Source of the DNA: Streptomyces sp. CNH099
Lineage (GTDB): Bacteria > Actinomycetota > Actinomycetes > Streptomycetales > Streptomycetaceae
Length of the DNA: 64,000 nucleotides
Direction: 5' to 3'
Assembly: GCA_000514715.1 (NCBI GenBank)
Contig: AZWL01000001.1
Span: 434,186-498,185, forward strand
Below the pieces are notes generated by a model. The model did no database searches. It saw only the letters and a program-made list of their open reading frames with translations, and was not told the DNA's origin. Made by a program: the position numbers and the translations under genes. Shown one piece after another: positions 38,575 through 46,034 of this stretch (the stretch's first letter is position 1; the number at the start of each line of letters is the position of its first letter).

Positions 38575-39723
38575 GTGGCGGCACCGGATGTGACGGCACC
38601 CGACGCGCAGGACGGGATACGGGGCCGGGCCCGCGGCTCGGCCCCCGTGCCGCTGTCCGTGCTGGACCTGGCCACCGTGGGCGCCGGGTACACCGCGACC
38701 GACGCGCTGCGCACCGGGGTCGCGCTGGCCCGGCTGGCCGAGGACCGCGGCTTCCACCGCTACTGGGTGGCCGAGCACCACTCGATGCCGGGCGTCGCGT
38801 CCTCCTCGCCCGCCGTGATCCTGGCGCACCTGGCCGCGCACACCGCGGCGATCCGGCTCGGCTCCGGCGGCGTGATGCTGCCCAACCACGCGCCGCTCGT
38901 CGTCGCCGAGCAGTTCGGCACGCTGGAGGCGCTCGCCCCCGGCCGCGTCGACCTGGGCCTGGGCCGCGCCCCCGGCACGGACGGCGCGACGGCGGCGGCG
39001 CTGCGCCGCACGGAGCGGCTGCGCGAGGGCGCCGAGGACTTCCCGCAGCAGCTCGCGGAGCTGATCCGCTTCCTCGACGACGACTTCCCCGACGGCCACC
39101 CGTACCGGCGGATCCACGCCGTGCCGGGCCCGGTGCAGGCCACCGCGGCCGGCGGGGTGCAGTCGGCGCACCGGCCGCCGGTGTGGCTGCTGGGCTCGTC
39201 GATGTTCAGCGCCCGGCTCGCCGCGGAGCTTGGCCTCCCGTTCGCCTTCGCGCACCACTTCGCCGCGCAGCACACCGGGCCCGCGCTGGAGCTGTACCGC
39301 GAGGCGTTCCAGCCGTCGGCCGTGCTGCCGGCCCCGTACGCGCTGATCGGCGTCTCGGTGCTGGCGGCCGAGGACGCGCGGGAGGCGCGGCGGCAGGTCA
39401 CCGCCGGCGCGCTGAGCATGCTGCGGCTGCGCACCGGCCGGCCCGGTCTGGTGCCGTCGCCCGAAGAGGCGGAGCGGTACGAGTTCAGCCCGCTGGAGCG
39501 GGAGTTCGCCGACTCGTGGATCGGCAACGTGGTGCACGGCACCCCGGACGAGGTCTGCACCGGCCTGGGCGACCTGCAGAAGCGCACGGGCGCCGACGAG
39601 CTGATGCTCACCACGAACGTGCACGGGCCGCAGGCGCGGCTGCGCTCGTACGAGCTGATCTCGGACGCCTACGGGCTGCCGGCCGGCGCCGGGGCAGCCG
39701 CCGGCACCGACGCCGCCGTGTGA
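38575..39723 (+). CDS. Luciferase-like flavin-dependent monooxygenase (LLM class)
   Basis: The 382-residue TIM-barrel protein starts at GTG 38575 behind AGGAGGA. It has the family's opening VPLSVLDLATVGAGYTATDALRTGVALARLAEDRGFHRYWVAEHHSMPGVASSSPAVILAHLAAHT, where HHSMPG is a hallmark of the MsnO8-like branch of luciferase-like oxidoreductases. EALAPGRVDLGLGRAPGTDGATAAALRR and PPVWLLGSSMFSARLAAELGLPFAFAHHF follow. These enzymes use reduced FMN and oxygen, or F420, on varied substrates. The one here is unknown. It stands alone: the neighbour on the left is divergent, across a 301-bp region (38274-38574) that holds the leader hairpin and some GC-rich inverted repeats. A hairpin terminator follows it. 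Confidence 0.88.
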   Translation: MAAPDVTAPDAQDGIRGRARGSAPVPLSVLDLATVGAGYTATDALRTGVALARLAEDRGFHRYWVAEHHSMPGVASSSPAVILAHLAAHTAAIRLGSGGVMLPNHAPLVVAEQFGTLEALAPGRVDLGLGRAPGTDGATAAALRRTERLREGAEDFPQQLAELIRFLDDDFPDGHPYRRIHAVPGPVQATAAGGVQSAHRPPVWLLGSSMFSARLAAELGLPFAFAHHFAAQHTGPALELYREAFQPSAVLPAPYALIGVSVLAAEDAREARRQVTAGALSMLRLRTGRPGLVPSPEEAERYEFSPLEREFADSWIGNVVHGTPDEVCTGLGDLQKRTGADELMLTTNVHGPQARLRSYELISDAYGLPAGAGAAAGTDAAV

Positions 39724-39764
39724 CGGGAGGCGGCCGCGGCGGTGCCCGCCGCGGACGCCTCCCG
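39724..39764. terminator. Terminator hairpin between convergent genes
   Basis: CGGGAGGCG (39724-39732) pairs with CGCCTCCCG (39756-39764), and CCGCGGCGG pairs with CCGCCGCGG inside. This makes a long stem beginning directly after the monooxygenase stop codon and before the convergent MauE-like gene. Confidence 0.7.
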
Positions 39765-39784
39765 TACGGGCCCGGGTACCGCGC

Positions 39785-40723
39785 TCAGGCGCCTTCGCCG
39801 AGCAGCGCGCCGGGCCGCTCCCGGCCGGCGGCGGCACCGGCGGCGACGTCCACGCGCGCGCCGGTCTCCTCGTCGACGACCCCGACGCGGATCACCGGCG
39901 GCCGCGGGCTGTCCAGCCCCGCCTTCGCGTCCATCGCGAAGACCACGGACACCGGCCGGCCGGCGCCCTCGGCGGTCCCGTGCAGACCGGTGTAGCGCAG
40001 GAAGCGCCAGCCGTCCTCGTCCCAGTGCTCGCGCAGCCCGGAGCGGACGACGTGGGTCACCGTCTGCCACGCCAGGGAGCGTTCCAGCAGCTCGACGGAG
40101 CCCTCGACGGGCACCGCCGCGGGGTCGCCGGCCCGGCCCGGCCCGCCGTGCAGCGGGTGGCCGAACAGCCGCAGCCGCAGCCTGCGCAGCGGCAGCCGGA
40201 CGGCGCGGTCGGGGTCGCCGAAGAGCAGCCACGCCAGCGCCGTGCCCGCGGCCAGCAGGCCGAGCGCGGCGCCCGGCCGGTCCCGCAGCGCCTCCCACCA
40301 CGGCCCGCCGGCCGGCGCCGGCACACCGCCGGCCGCGAGGCCGTCGGCCAGCACGACCGCCCCGCCGGCCAGCACGAAGCCGGCCCTGGCGAAGGCCCGT
40401 ACGCCGATGGGCGCCTTGTCCCGCGCGGTGCAGCCGCAGGACGCGTCGGGCGCGGTGGCCCTGGCGTACCCGAGGTACGCCGCGAAGCCCGCGCCCGCGA
40501 GCGCCGCGGCCGCCCCGGTGACCAGCGGCCACGCCAGCGCCACCAGCACGAGCGCGACGAGCAGCTCCGCCGCCCCGACCGCGCGCAGCGCGACCGTGGC
40601 GCGCGGCAGCCCGCCGAGCCGGCGCTCCAGCACGGTGTCCGCCGCCTGCGCCCGGGTGTTGCGTCCGAACAGCTTGGTGCCTCCGGTCCAGCCGAGCACG
40701 CCGCCGACCAGCAGTGCGATCAT
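39785..40723 (-). CDS. MauE/DoxX-like integral membrane protein
   Basis: The 312-residue protein has four N-terminal membrane helices resembling the MauE/methylamine-utilisation and DoxX families: MIALLVGGVLGWTGGTKLFG, GAAELLVALVLVALAWPLV, AGAGFAAYLGYARATA and AFARAGFVLAGGAVVLADGL. A cysteine motif SCGC lies near residue 95, in the position of the redox-active cysteines proposed for MauE. A further helix (about 148 to 165) and a C-terminal soluble domain of about 140 residues follow (SVELLERSLAWQTVTHVVRSG, DAKAGLDSPRPPVIRVGVVDEETG). MauE is needed for disulfide formation in methylamine dehydrogenase. This gene follows a Tat protein and a 16-cysteine protein, which points to a similar oxidative folding role. 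That link is inference. Confidence 0.7.
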   Translation of the reverse strand: MIALLVGGVLGWTGGTKLFGRNTRAQAADTVLERRLGGLPRATVALRAVGAAELLVALVLVALAWPLVTGAAAALAGAGFAAYLGYARATAPDASCGCTARDKAPIGVRAFARAGFVLAGGAVVLADGLAAGGVPAPAGGPWWEALRDRPGAALGLLAAGTALAWLLFGDPDRAVRLPLRRLRLRLFGHPLHGGPGRAGDPAAVPVEGSVELLERSLAWQTVTHVVRSGLREHWDEDGWRFLRYTGLHGTAEGAGRPVSVVFAMDAKAGLDSPRPPVIRVGVVDEETGARVDVAAGAAAGRERPGALLGEGA

Positions 40724-40754
40724 GCTGCCTCCGTCCTCGAAGCGGTCCCGGCCG

Positions 40755-41372
40755 TCAGTGCCCGACCGTGATCCTGGCGATGTCGACCGACCCGTCCTTG
40801 GGGCGCCAGGCGCCGAGCACCAGCGCCTGCTGGCCCATCCGCAGCCCCGACAGGTCGTCGGTGAGCGCGGCGCCGGCGTACGAGGCGGTGGAGCGGCCCG
40901 GGACGATGCGGCCGATCAGCTCGCCGCCGTGGTAGCCGAGGGCCAGCCGGTCCTTGCCGATGCCGCGGACGGTGACGTCGAGGTTGACGATGTTCACCCA
41001 GACCGCGTCGGCGGCGACGGTGCCGTCCGGCATCTCCAGGCCGCGGGCGTAGAGCCCGTCGCCGGTCTCGATGTCGGCGGCGGTGGTGGGGTGCAGCTTC
41101 CAGATGCTGGTGGCGTTGGTGAGCTGGATGCGGTGCCGTTCGCCGTACGAGCCGGCGACGTGCAGCAGGGTGCCGCCCTCGATGCCGGTGATCAGCCCTT
41201 CGGCGAACGAGGTGTCCGCGACCGCCGGGTCGAGCGGCGGGGTGGGCGCCGCGAACGCGGCGTCGGGGTCCACGGCGCCGAGCGCCGTGGCGCCGACGAC
41301 GGTGGCGCCGCCCAGTGCGGTGGCGGACAGGAAGCGCCGCCGGTCGAACGTCGAGCCCGTTGCGTCGTTCAT
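40755..41372 (-). CDS. Tat-exported small protein of unknown function
   Basis: This 205-residue protein has a clear twin-arginine signal (FDRRRFLSATALGGATVVGATALGA, cleavage near AFA-AP at about residue 43), with AAGGAGG upstream of ATG 41372. The mature part is beta-rich: FAEGLITGIEGGTLLHVAGSYGERHRIQLTNATSIWKLHP, then GDGLYARGLEMPDGTVAADAVWVNIVNLDVTVRGI. It looks like a small OB-fold/DUF5666-type barrel, with no cysteines. It is the middle gene of three (13 bp from the cysteine-rich gene, 31 bp to the MauE-like gene). A plausible role is as a Tat carrier or partner for the cysteine-rich protein, which has no signal of its own. Confidence 0.65.
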   Translation of the reverse strand: MNDATGSTFDRRRFLSATALGGATVVGATALGAVDPDAAFAAPTPPLDPAVADTSFAEGLITGIEGGTLLHVAGSYGERHRIQLTNATSIWKLHPTTAADIETGDGLYARGLEMPDGTVAADAVWVNIVNLDVTVRGIGKDRLALGYHGGELIGRIVPGRSTASYAGAALTDDLSGLRMGQQALVLGAWRPKDGSVDIARITVGH

Positions 41373-41385
41373 GGCCGCGCCTCCT

Positions 41386-41811
41386 TCACTCGTAGATCCA
41401 GACGCCGGTCTTGCCGGAGCTGAGGCTGGCGATCTGGGAGTACGCCGCGGGCGTCAGGTCGAGGATGCGGTTGGTGCGGCAGACGCCGTCGCAGCAGGTC
41501 GCCTCGCCGCAGAAGCTCTTGGTGCGCGGCCCGCAGTCCGTGATGGTGATGCAGACGGCCGCCCGGGAGCACTGCTGGACGACGCGCATGACGGAGCCGC
41601 AGCCGCGGCGCGGCAGGTTGCCCTCGCCGCACAGGTCGGGCCGGGTGATGTCCCAGCACGCCGCGGACGCGTTCGGCCAGGCGCCGTGGTTCGAGGCGGA
41701 GCGGCAGTTGCCGCAGGCGCCGCCGCCGGCGGAGCCGCAGGGGCCCCAGGCCGCGCCGCAGCAGAACCAGGTGGCCTCGCCGCGCCAGAGGTAGTTCGTA
41801 CTGCATGCCAT
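41386..41811 (-). CDS. Cysteine-rich barwin/expansin-like (double-psi barrel) protein
   Basis: The 141-residue protein starts at ATG 41811 after AAGGGAG. It contains 16 cysteines, an even number suited to eight disulfides. Its pattern follows the barwin/expansin and RlpA double-psi beta-barrel: GEATWFCCG at the start, GACGNC, HGAWPN, CGSVMRV, then AVCITITDCGP with the conserved Asp. RILDLTPAAYSQIASLSSGKTGVW at the end matches RlpA-type RIIDLSxAA. No Sec or Tat signal is visible, which is odd for a disulfide-rich wall-acting protein. Export as a complex with the Tat protein encoded next is a possible explanation. Such domains bind cell-wall or plant polysaccharides. First gene of a three-gene operon ending with the MauE-like protein. 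Confidence 0.7.
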   Translation of the reverse strand: MACSTNYLWRGEATWFCCGAAWGPCGSAGGGACGNCRSASNHGAWPNASAACWDITRPDLCGEGNLPRRGCGSVMRVVQQCSRAAVCITITDCGPRTKSFCGEATCCDGVCRTNRILDLTPAAYSQIASLSSGKTGVWIYE

Positions 41812-42191
41812 GTGTTCGAGCTCCCTTCGATTGGCCCGTACATGACACTCCGAGGTGCCTGTGGGGGTGTCGTACGGGTGCCGAGAGCCCGCCGGGGGGA
41901 CACGTGTGGCGGACGGCCCGAGCGTGACGTGCCGCACACCCGCGGTCAAACGGGCGCCGCGGCGCCAGTGGACCGGTCCTCTGGTGTAACCGCGGCGCAA
42001 GCCCGTCCGTACGGCCGCGGGCGCTCCGCACGGCCGGGCGCTCCCGCCCGCCCACGTGCCGCCCCGCGCTCCCCGTGCGCCGCTCCCGCCCCGGTCGGGA
42101 CGTGACACGATAGGGGCAACCGGCGCACCGCGCCGGGCAGTTGCGTCGGGAGCACGCGGAAGCACGCGCACGTACGGGAGAGGGGAGCCCG
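41812..42191. other. 380-bp divergent intergenic region
   Basis: The region separates the cysteine-rich operon (minus) from the TerD-like gene (plus). No credible coding frame is seen. It contains an interrupted inverted repeat, CCCGTAC-at-GACAC (41835-41848) and GTGTCGTACGGG (41867-41878), 24 to 67 bp upstream of the cysteine-rich gene start. This may be a leader hairpin or operator. A TGACACGATAGGGG stretch near 42102-42116 could be part of the TerD-side promoter. Otherwise nothing was recognised. Confidence 0.5.
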
Positions 42192-42725
42192 GTGACCGGT
42201 TTCAACAGGGGTGTCGGCAAGGTCGAGATCGCGCTGAGGTGGGACCCCAGTCCCCTCGGTGCGCCGCCTCACGACCTGGACCTCGTGGCGGCGACGTACA
42301 GCGCCGACGACCCGCAGGGCGAGCCGGCCTACCTGGTCCACTTCGACAGCCGCTCCCCCGACGGCACCATCACCCTGCAGCGGCACAGCCACACCGGCCA
42401 GGGCTTCGGCGCCGACGAGGTGCTGACGCTGGAGTTCGCGCGCATCTCGGCCGCGTACGCCCGCGTCGTCGTCGGCGTCGCGATCCAGCAGGGCTCCGGC
42501 CGGCTGACCTTCGGCGAGGTGGCGGCGACCGGCGTGCAGGTCCGCGAGGACCACGTCGAGCTGGCCGCCGACGACTTCGCCGGGGTCGCCGGCGCCACCG
42601 CCGCCACCGTCGCGGAGTTCGTCCGCGGGGACTCCGGCAGCTGGCGGTTCCGCCCCGCGGTGCGCGGCTTCGACGCCGACCCCACGCAGTTCACCGCCCT
42701 CATGGGGACCGTGTCCGGCGACTGA
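42192..42725 (+). CDS. TerD-family protein
   Basis: The 177-residue protein starts at GTG 42192 (GGGGAG upstream). It matches the TerD/tellurium-resistance stress family: VEIALRWDPSPLGAPPHDLDLVAATYSADDPQGEPAYLVHFDSRSPDGTI is the calcium-binding jelly-roll opening. FGADEVLTLEFARISAAYARVVVGVAIQQGSGRLTFGEV follows, then a less conserved tail (GSWRFRPAVRGFDADPTQFTALMG). TerD proteins occur in sets near membranes and respond to tellurite, phage or other stress. This gene stands alone and has none of the usual ter partners. It is terminated by the hairpin at 42742-42783. Confidence 0.85.
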   Translation: MTGFNRGVGKVEIALRWDPSPLGAPPHDLDLVAATYSADDPQGEPAYLVHFDSRSPDGTITLQRHSHTGQGFGADEVLTLEFARISAAYARVVVGVAIQQGSGRLTFGEVAATGVQVREDHVELAADDFAGVAGATAATVAEFVRGDSGSWRFRPAVRGFDADPTQFTALMGTVSGD

Positions 42726-42741
42726 CGGCCGGCCGGCCCCG

Positions 42742-42783
42742 GGGGGTGCCACCGCGCCACGCAAGGCTGCCGGTGGCACCCCC
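42742..42783. terminator. Terminator hairpin between convergent genes
   Basis: GGGGGTGCCACC (42742-42753) and GGTGGCACCCCC (42772-42783) form a perfect 12-bp stem with an 18-base loop. It lies between the TerD-like gene and the convergent IclR gene. Confidence 0.75.
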
Positions 42784-42793
42784 GGGGGCCGCC

Positions 42794-43558
42794 CTAGCGC
42801 CGCCAGGTGCTCAGCGAGTCGGACAGCTCCGCCGCGGCCGCCACGACCCGCTCGGTGATGTGCCCGGCACGCTCGTCGTCGATGCGGAAGTGCGGCCCGG
42901 CGACCGTGACCGCGGCGACCACCTTCTCGCCCACCCCGATGGGCGCGGCCACCGCCCACACGCCCTCGTCGACCTCCGCCTCGCTCTTGGACCACCCCTG
43001 CGCGGCGACGGCCTGCACCTCGGCCAGCACCGAGTCCCGCTCCGCGGGCGACGGCGCGGGGCGCAGCCGCTCGAAGTAGTGCCGGGCCCACTCCTCGCCC
43101 ATCGCGGCGAGCAGCACCTTGGGGCCGGCGCCGCGGTGCAGGCTCATGATCTGGCCCGGCTCGAACGACAGCCGGATCGTGTGCTCGGGGTGGCTCATCT
43201 CCACGCAGGTCGCGAAGTCGCCCACGCGCCGGATCACGAGGGCGGCCTCGCCGGTCTCCTTCGACAGCCGCTCGACGAGCGGGCGGAGCACCCGGGAGAC
43301 CGGGAACGCCTGCTCCGCGCTGCGGGCCAGCAGGAAGATCCGCGGGGAGAGCACGTAGGTGCCGCCGCCGTTGTCCTCCACCATGTCCATCTCGCGCAGC
43401 AGCGAGACGAACCGGTAGGCGGAGGGCACCGAGATCCCGACGGAGTGCGCGATCTCCTCCACGCTCAGCTCCGGCCCCTTCTCCGTGAAGAGGAGAAGGA
43501 TCTTCAGCACCCTCCTGGCGCTGTCCACGCCGGGGGTCCGCTCCCGCCCTTCTGACAC
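42794..43558 (-). CDS. IclR-family transcriptional regulator of the pyridoxate locus
   Basis: The 254-residue protein starts at GTG 43558 and has an IclR winged helix-turn-helix (about residues 12 to 70, LSVEEIAHSVGISVPSAYRFVSLLREMDMVE). The ligand-binding domain has LSFEPGQIMSLHRGAGPKVLLAAMGEEW, GWSKSEAEVDEGVWAVAAPIGV and VVAAVTVAGP. IclR proteins control catabolic operons and sense aromatic or keto-acid intermediates. It is the last gene on the minus strand of the proposed vitamin B6 degradation locus, 44 bp from the PEBP gene. It is the only regulator there, so it probably controls the operon through the repeats at 51511-51550, which is inference. Confidence 0.85.
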   Translation of the reverse strand: MSEGRERTPGVDSARRVLKILLLFTEKGPELSVEEIAHSVGISVPSAYRFVSLLREMDMVEDNGGGTYVLSPRIFLLARSAEQAFPVSRVLRPLVERLSKETGEAALVIRRVGDFATCVEMSHPEHTIRLSFEPGQIMSLHRGAGPKVLLAAMGEEWARHYFERLRPAPSPAERDSVLAEVQAVAAQGWSKSEAEVDEGVWAVAAPIGVGEKVVAAVTVAGPHFRIDDERAGHITERVVAAAAELSDSLSTWRR

Positions 43559-43602
43559 GATGCGCTCGCCCTTCTGTACTCGTGGTGTGGCCCCGGGACG
43601 CG

Positions 43603-44073
43603 TCAGGCGGAGTACGTGCCGACGAGCCGGTTCTGCTCGATGACGCGGTCGCCGTACGTGCTCAGGAACTCCTCGCGCGACGGCTCGCCCGCGACCGGGG
43701 TGTCGAGGGCGTAGACCCAGAAATAGTAGTGATGGGTGCCGTGCCCCGGGGGCGGCTGGGGTCCGGTGTACGCCCTGTCGCCAAGAGAGTTGGGGCCCTC
43801 GCGGACGGTGCCCGCCGGGTTCGCCGCACCCGCGGAGGGCACGGCGGGCGCGGCCGGGTCGATGCCGTAGACCACCCAGTGGGTGAAGCCCTGCGGCAGC
43901 GGCGCGTCGGGGTCGTGGACGATCAGCGCCAGTTCGGCCGTGCCGGCGGGGACTCCGGTGATCCCGACCTCGGGGGCCGTGTTGCCGTGGTCGGCGGCGT
44001 GCCGGTCCGGGATGCGCTCGCCCGGGCCGAGGCCGCGGACGGCGACGGCGAGGTCCTTGATGTTCACGGGCAT
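43603..44073 (-). CDS. PEBP-family (YbhB/YbcL-like) protein
   Basis: This 156-residue phosphatidylethanolamine-binding-like protein has the PEBP signature: VPAGTAELALIVHDPDAPLPQGFTHWVVYGIDP, then GPQPPPGHGTHHYYFWVYALD. The anion pocket is formed by DPDAP, HWVV and GTHHY. Bacterial members are small cytosolic or periplasmic proteins with no firm function. ATG 44073 overlaps the end of the AAMS-hydrolase gene by ten bases, so the two are co-translated. Its presence in a catabolic operon is unexplained. A ligand-binding or accessory role for an anionic intermediate is speculative. Confidence 0.85.
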   Translation of the reverse strand: MPVNIKDLAVAVRGLGPGERIPDRHAADHGNTAPEVGITGVPAGTAELALIVHDPDAPLPQGFTHWVVYGIDPAAPAVPSAGAANPAGTVREGPNSLGDRAYTGPQPPPGHGTHHYYFWVYALDTPVAGEPSREEFLSTYGDRVIEQNRLVGTYSA

Positions 44074-45050
44074 GTCTCTTCGGTCCTCTCGGTGGCGGTA
44101 CGCGGGTCGGGTCGGCCCGTCGTACGGTCGAGCATGCGGACGATCTCGTCCGCGACGGTCTGCGGGTCCTCCTCGGGCACGTAGTGGTCGAGCCCGGGGA
44201 GCTGTACGGCGCGGAAGTCGGGGCGCAGTTCGCGGGTCGCGGCGAAGGCCCGCGGGGAGACGATCGCGCTGTGCTCGCCGCGCAGCAGGGTGACGGGGAC
44301 GTCGACGGCGCCGGCCGCCGCGGCGAAGTCGCGCCGCAGGCCGTCGACGGTGCGGGCCATGGCGCCGGGGTCGGCGAGCGGGCGCAGCTCCGGGCCGGCG
44401 CCGGCCGGGGCGTAGCCGTAGCGGCGTCGGCGGCGGACGGCGTCGGCGGGCAGCAGCGGGTAGCGCTCGCGCAGGTACGCCTCGACGTCCGGCCCCGAGG
44501 CGAAGGTCCGGTCGCCGCCGCGCACCCGGGTCTCCAGCGCGTCGAGCACGGCCGGCTCGACGTACGGGGTGTAGTCCACCGCGACGACGCCGGCGACCAC
44601 CTCGGGGTGCTCGGCGGCGAGCACCACGGCGTTGCGGGCGCCGAGGGAGTGCCCGACTGCCACCACCGGGCCGCAGTCCAGCGCGCGGATCAGGGCGAGC
44701 ACGTCGGCGGTGTACGCGGCTGCGGTGTATGCGGCGGCGGTGCAGCCGTCGGCGGGCTTGCCGCTGCGGCCGTGGCCGCGCTGGTCGACGGCCACGGTCC
44801 GCACCGCATCGCCGAGCCGGGCCACCACGGCGTCCCAGACCCCGAGGCTGGCGGTGGTGCCGTGCAGCAGCACGACAGCCGGGCCGGCCCCGGCGTCGCG
44901 TACGCACAGCTCGACCTCCCCGGCGCGCACGTGCCGCAGGCCCGGCGGCACGCCCGGCGGCGCGTCGGGCGGTGCCGCGGCACGGGCCGCGGGGTGGGAC
45001 GCGGGCGGTCCGTGCGGCGCCGGGTCGGGCGGCTGGGGCAGGTGGGTCAC
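44064..45050 (-). CDS. Alpha/beta hydrolase, probable 2-(acetamidomethylene)succinate hydrolase
   Basis: The 328-residue protein starts at GTG 45050 (GGAG six bases upstream) and has a 38-residue Pro/Ala head. The hydrolase fold carries nucleophile Ser135 in GHSLGARN and a C-terminal GLDHYV histidine. VAVDQRGHGRSGKP, VVAVDYTPYVEP, LDALETRVRGGDRTF, VEAYLRERYP and PLADPGAMARTVDGLRRD match, in order, what I know of the Mesorhizobium loti AAMS hydrolase. That enzyme breaks the ring-opened product of vitamin B6 degradation to succinate semialdehyde, acetate, ammonia and CO2. The genes for the preceding pathway steps are beside it. It carries a duplicated AAAYTA segment (about residues 104 to 115). 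Confidence 0.8.
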   Translation of the reverse strand: MTHLPQPPDPAPHGPPASHPAARAAAPPDAPPGVPPGLRHVRAGEVELCVRDAGAGPAVVLLHGTTASLGVWDAVVARLGDAVRTVAVDQRGHGRSGKPADGCTAAAYTAAAYTADVLALIRALDCGPVVAVGHSLGARNAVVLAAEHPEVVAGVVAVDYTPYVEPAVLDALETRVRGGDRTFASGPDVEAYLRERYPLLPADAVRRRRRYGYAPAGAGPELRPLADPGAMARTVDGLRRDFAAAAGAVDVPVTLLRGEHSAIVSPRAFAATRELRPDFRAVQLPGLDHYVPEEDPQTVADEIVRMLDRTTGRPDPRTATERTEETCP

Positions 45051-45066
45051 GGTCGGCTCCGCCCGC

Positions 45067-45999
45067 TCACACCGGCTTGATCGCGGAGAGCGCCTTGCGG
45101 ACGCTCACCAGGCCGTCGACGATGTCGGCGCGCTTGGCGGCGACTTCGCCCTCGCCGTACTCGTACAGGCCGCCGCCCGTCTTCATGCCCAGCCTGCCCT
45201 CGGCGGTCAGCTCGGTGACCAGGGAGGAGACGCCGGACTCGGTGGACAGGTCGCGGTTGAGGTAGGAGCCGACGGCCTGGTAGATGTCCAGGCCCGCCAT
45301 GTCGACCAGCCGCATCGGGCCGATGACGGCGAGCTTGTAGCCGACGCCCCACTTCACGACGGTGTCCAGGTCCCGCTGGGAGACCACGCCCTCCTCGACG
45401 AGGGCCATGCATTCCCGCAGCACCGCGTAGAGCACGCGGTTCTCGACGAAGCCGGGCACCTCCTTCTCGACCACGGCCTCGTAGCCGAACGCCTCGACGA
45501 TGCCGACGAGCTGCTCCTCGACGGCGGCGCCGGTGCGTTCCCCCCGGACGATCTCGATCATCGGGATGAGGTGCGGCGGGTTGGACCAGTGCATGCCGAT
45601 GAGGCGTTCGGGGTGGGCCATGTCCACCGCCATGTCGGAGATCGGGATGCCGGAGGTGTTCGTCGCGATGATCGCGTCGTCCCGCACCGCGGCCTCGACC
45701 TGGGCGAGCACCGTCTTCTTCAGCTCCAGCTGCTCCGGCACCGCCTCGATGACGAGGTCGGCGCCGTCGAGCGCCTTGGCCTGGTCGCGTTCGAAGGTGA
45801 CGGAGCCGCCGGGTGTCACGGGCACGTCGAGGCGGTCGAGGTGCGCGACGACGCCGGCGCAGGTCCCCTCCGCCCGCGCCAGGGCCTCCTCGCTGACGTC
45901 GTGGAGCCGTACGCCGGATCCGTAGCGGGCGAGCAGCGCGGCGATGCCGGGCCCCATGCTCCCCGAACCGAGGACGGTGCTGGTGGTGGGAATGCTCAC
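45067..45999 (-). CDS. 3-hydroxyacyl-CoA dehydrogenase family, probable FHMPC 5-dehydrogenase
   Basis: The 310-residue NAD-dependent enzyme begins at GTG 45999 (AAAGG upstream). It has GSGSMGPG (11-18) for NAD, then DLVIEAVPEQLELKKTV, IIATNTSGIPIS, MHWSNPPHLIPMIEIVRGE with His137, and VPGFVENRVLYAVLRECMALVEEGVVSQRDLD. WGVGYKLAVIGPMRLVDMAGLDIY near the C-terminus and HWSNPP are features I associate with 5-formyl-3-hydroxy-2-methylpyridine-4-carboxylate dehydrogenase of vitamin B6 degradation rather than beta-oxidation enzymes. It would oxidise the 5-aldehyde to the dicarboxylate HMPDC. The neighbouring genes encode the next three steps. A general hydroxyacyl-CoA dehydrogenase is the alternative. 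Confidence 0.8.
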   Translation of the reverse strand: MSIPTTSTVLGSGSMGPGIAALLARYGSGVRLHDVSEEALARAEGTCAGVVAHLDRLDVPVTPGGSVTFERDQAKALDGADLVIEAVPEQLELKKTVLAQVEAAVRDDAIIATNTSGIPISDMAVDMAHPERLIGMHWSNPPHLIPMIEIVRGERTGAAVEEQLVGIVEAFGYEAVVEKEVPGFVENRVLYAVLRECMALVEEGVVSQRDLDTVVKWGVGYKLAVIGPMRLVDMAGLDIYQAVGSYLNRDLSTESGVSSLVTELTAEGRLGMKTGGGLYEYGEGEVAAKRADIVDGLVSVRKALSAIKPV

Positions 46000-46034
46000 G
46001 GTGGTTCCTTTCGTGCTGCGGCGGGCCGGCGGGG

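Noticed and set aside
41386..41811. Methylamine dehydrogenase light chain
   Set aside because: The cysteine spacing and the TDCGP and RILDLTPAA motifs fit a barwin/expansin-like barrel, and no heavy-chain gene is present.
45067..45999. Annotation as a fatty-acid beta-oxidation 3-hydroxyacyl-CoA dehydrogenase
   Set aside because: The gene neighbourhood lacks enoyl-CoA hydratase and thiolase, and its partners and motifs match pyridine catabolism better.
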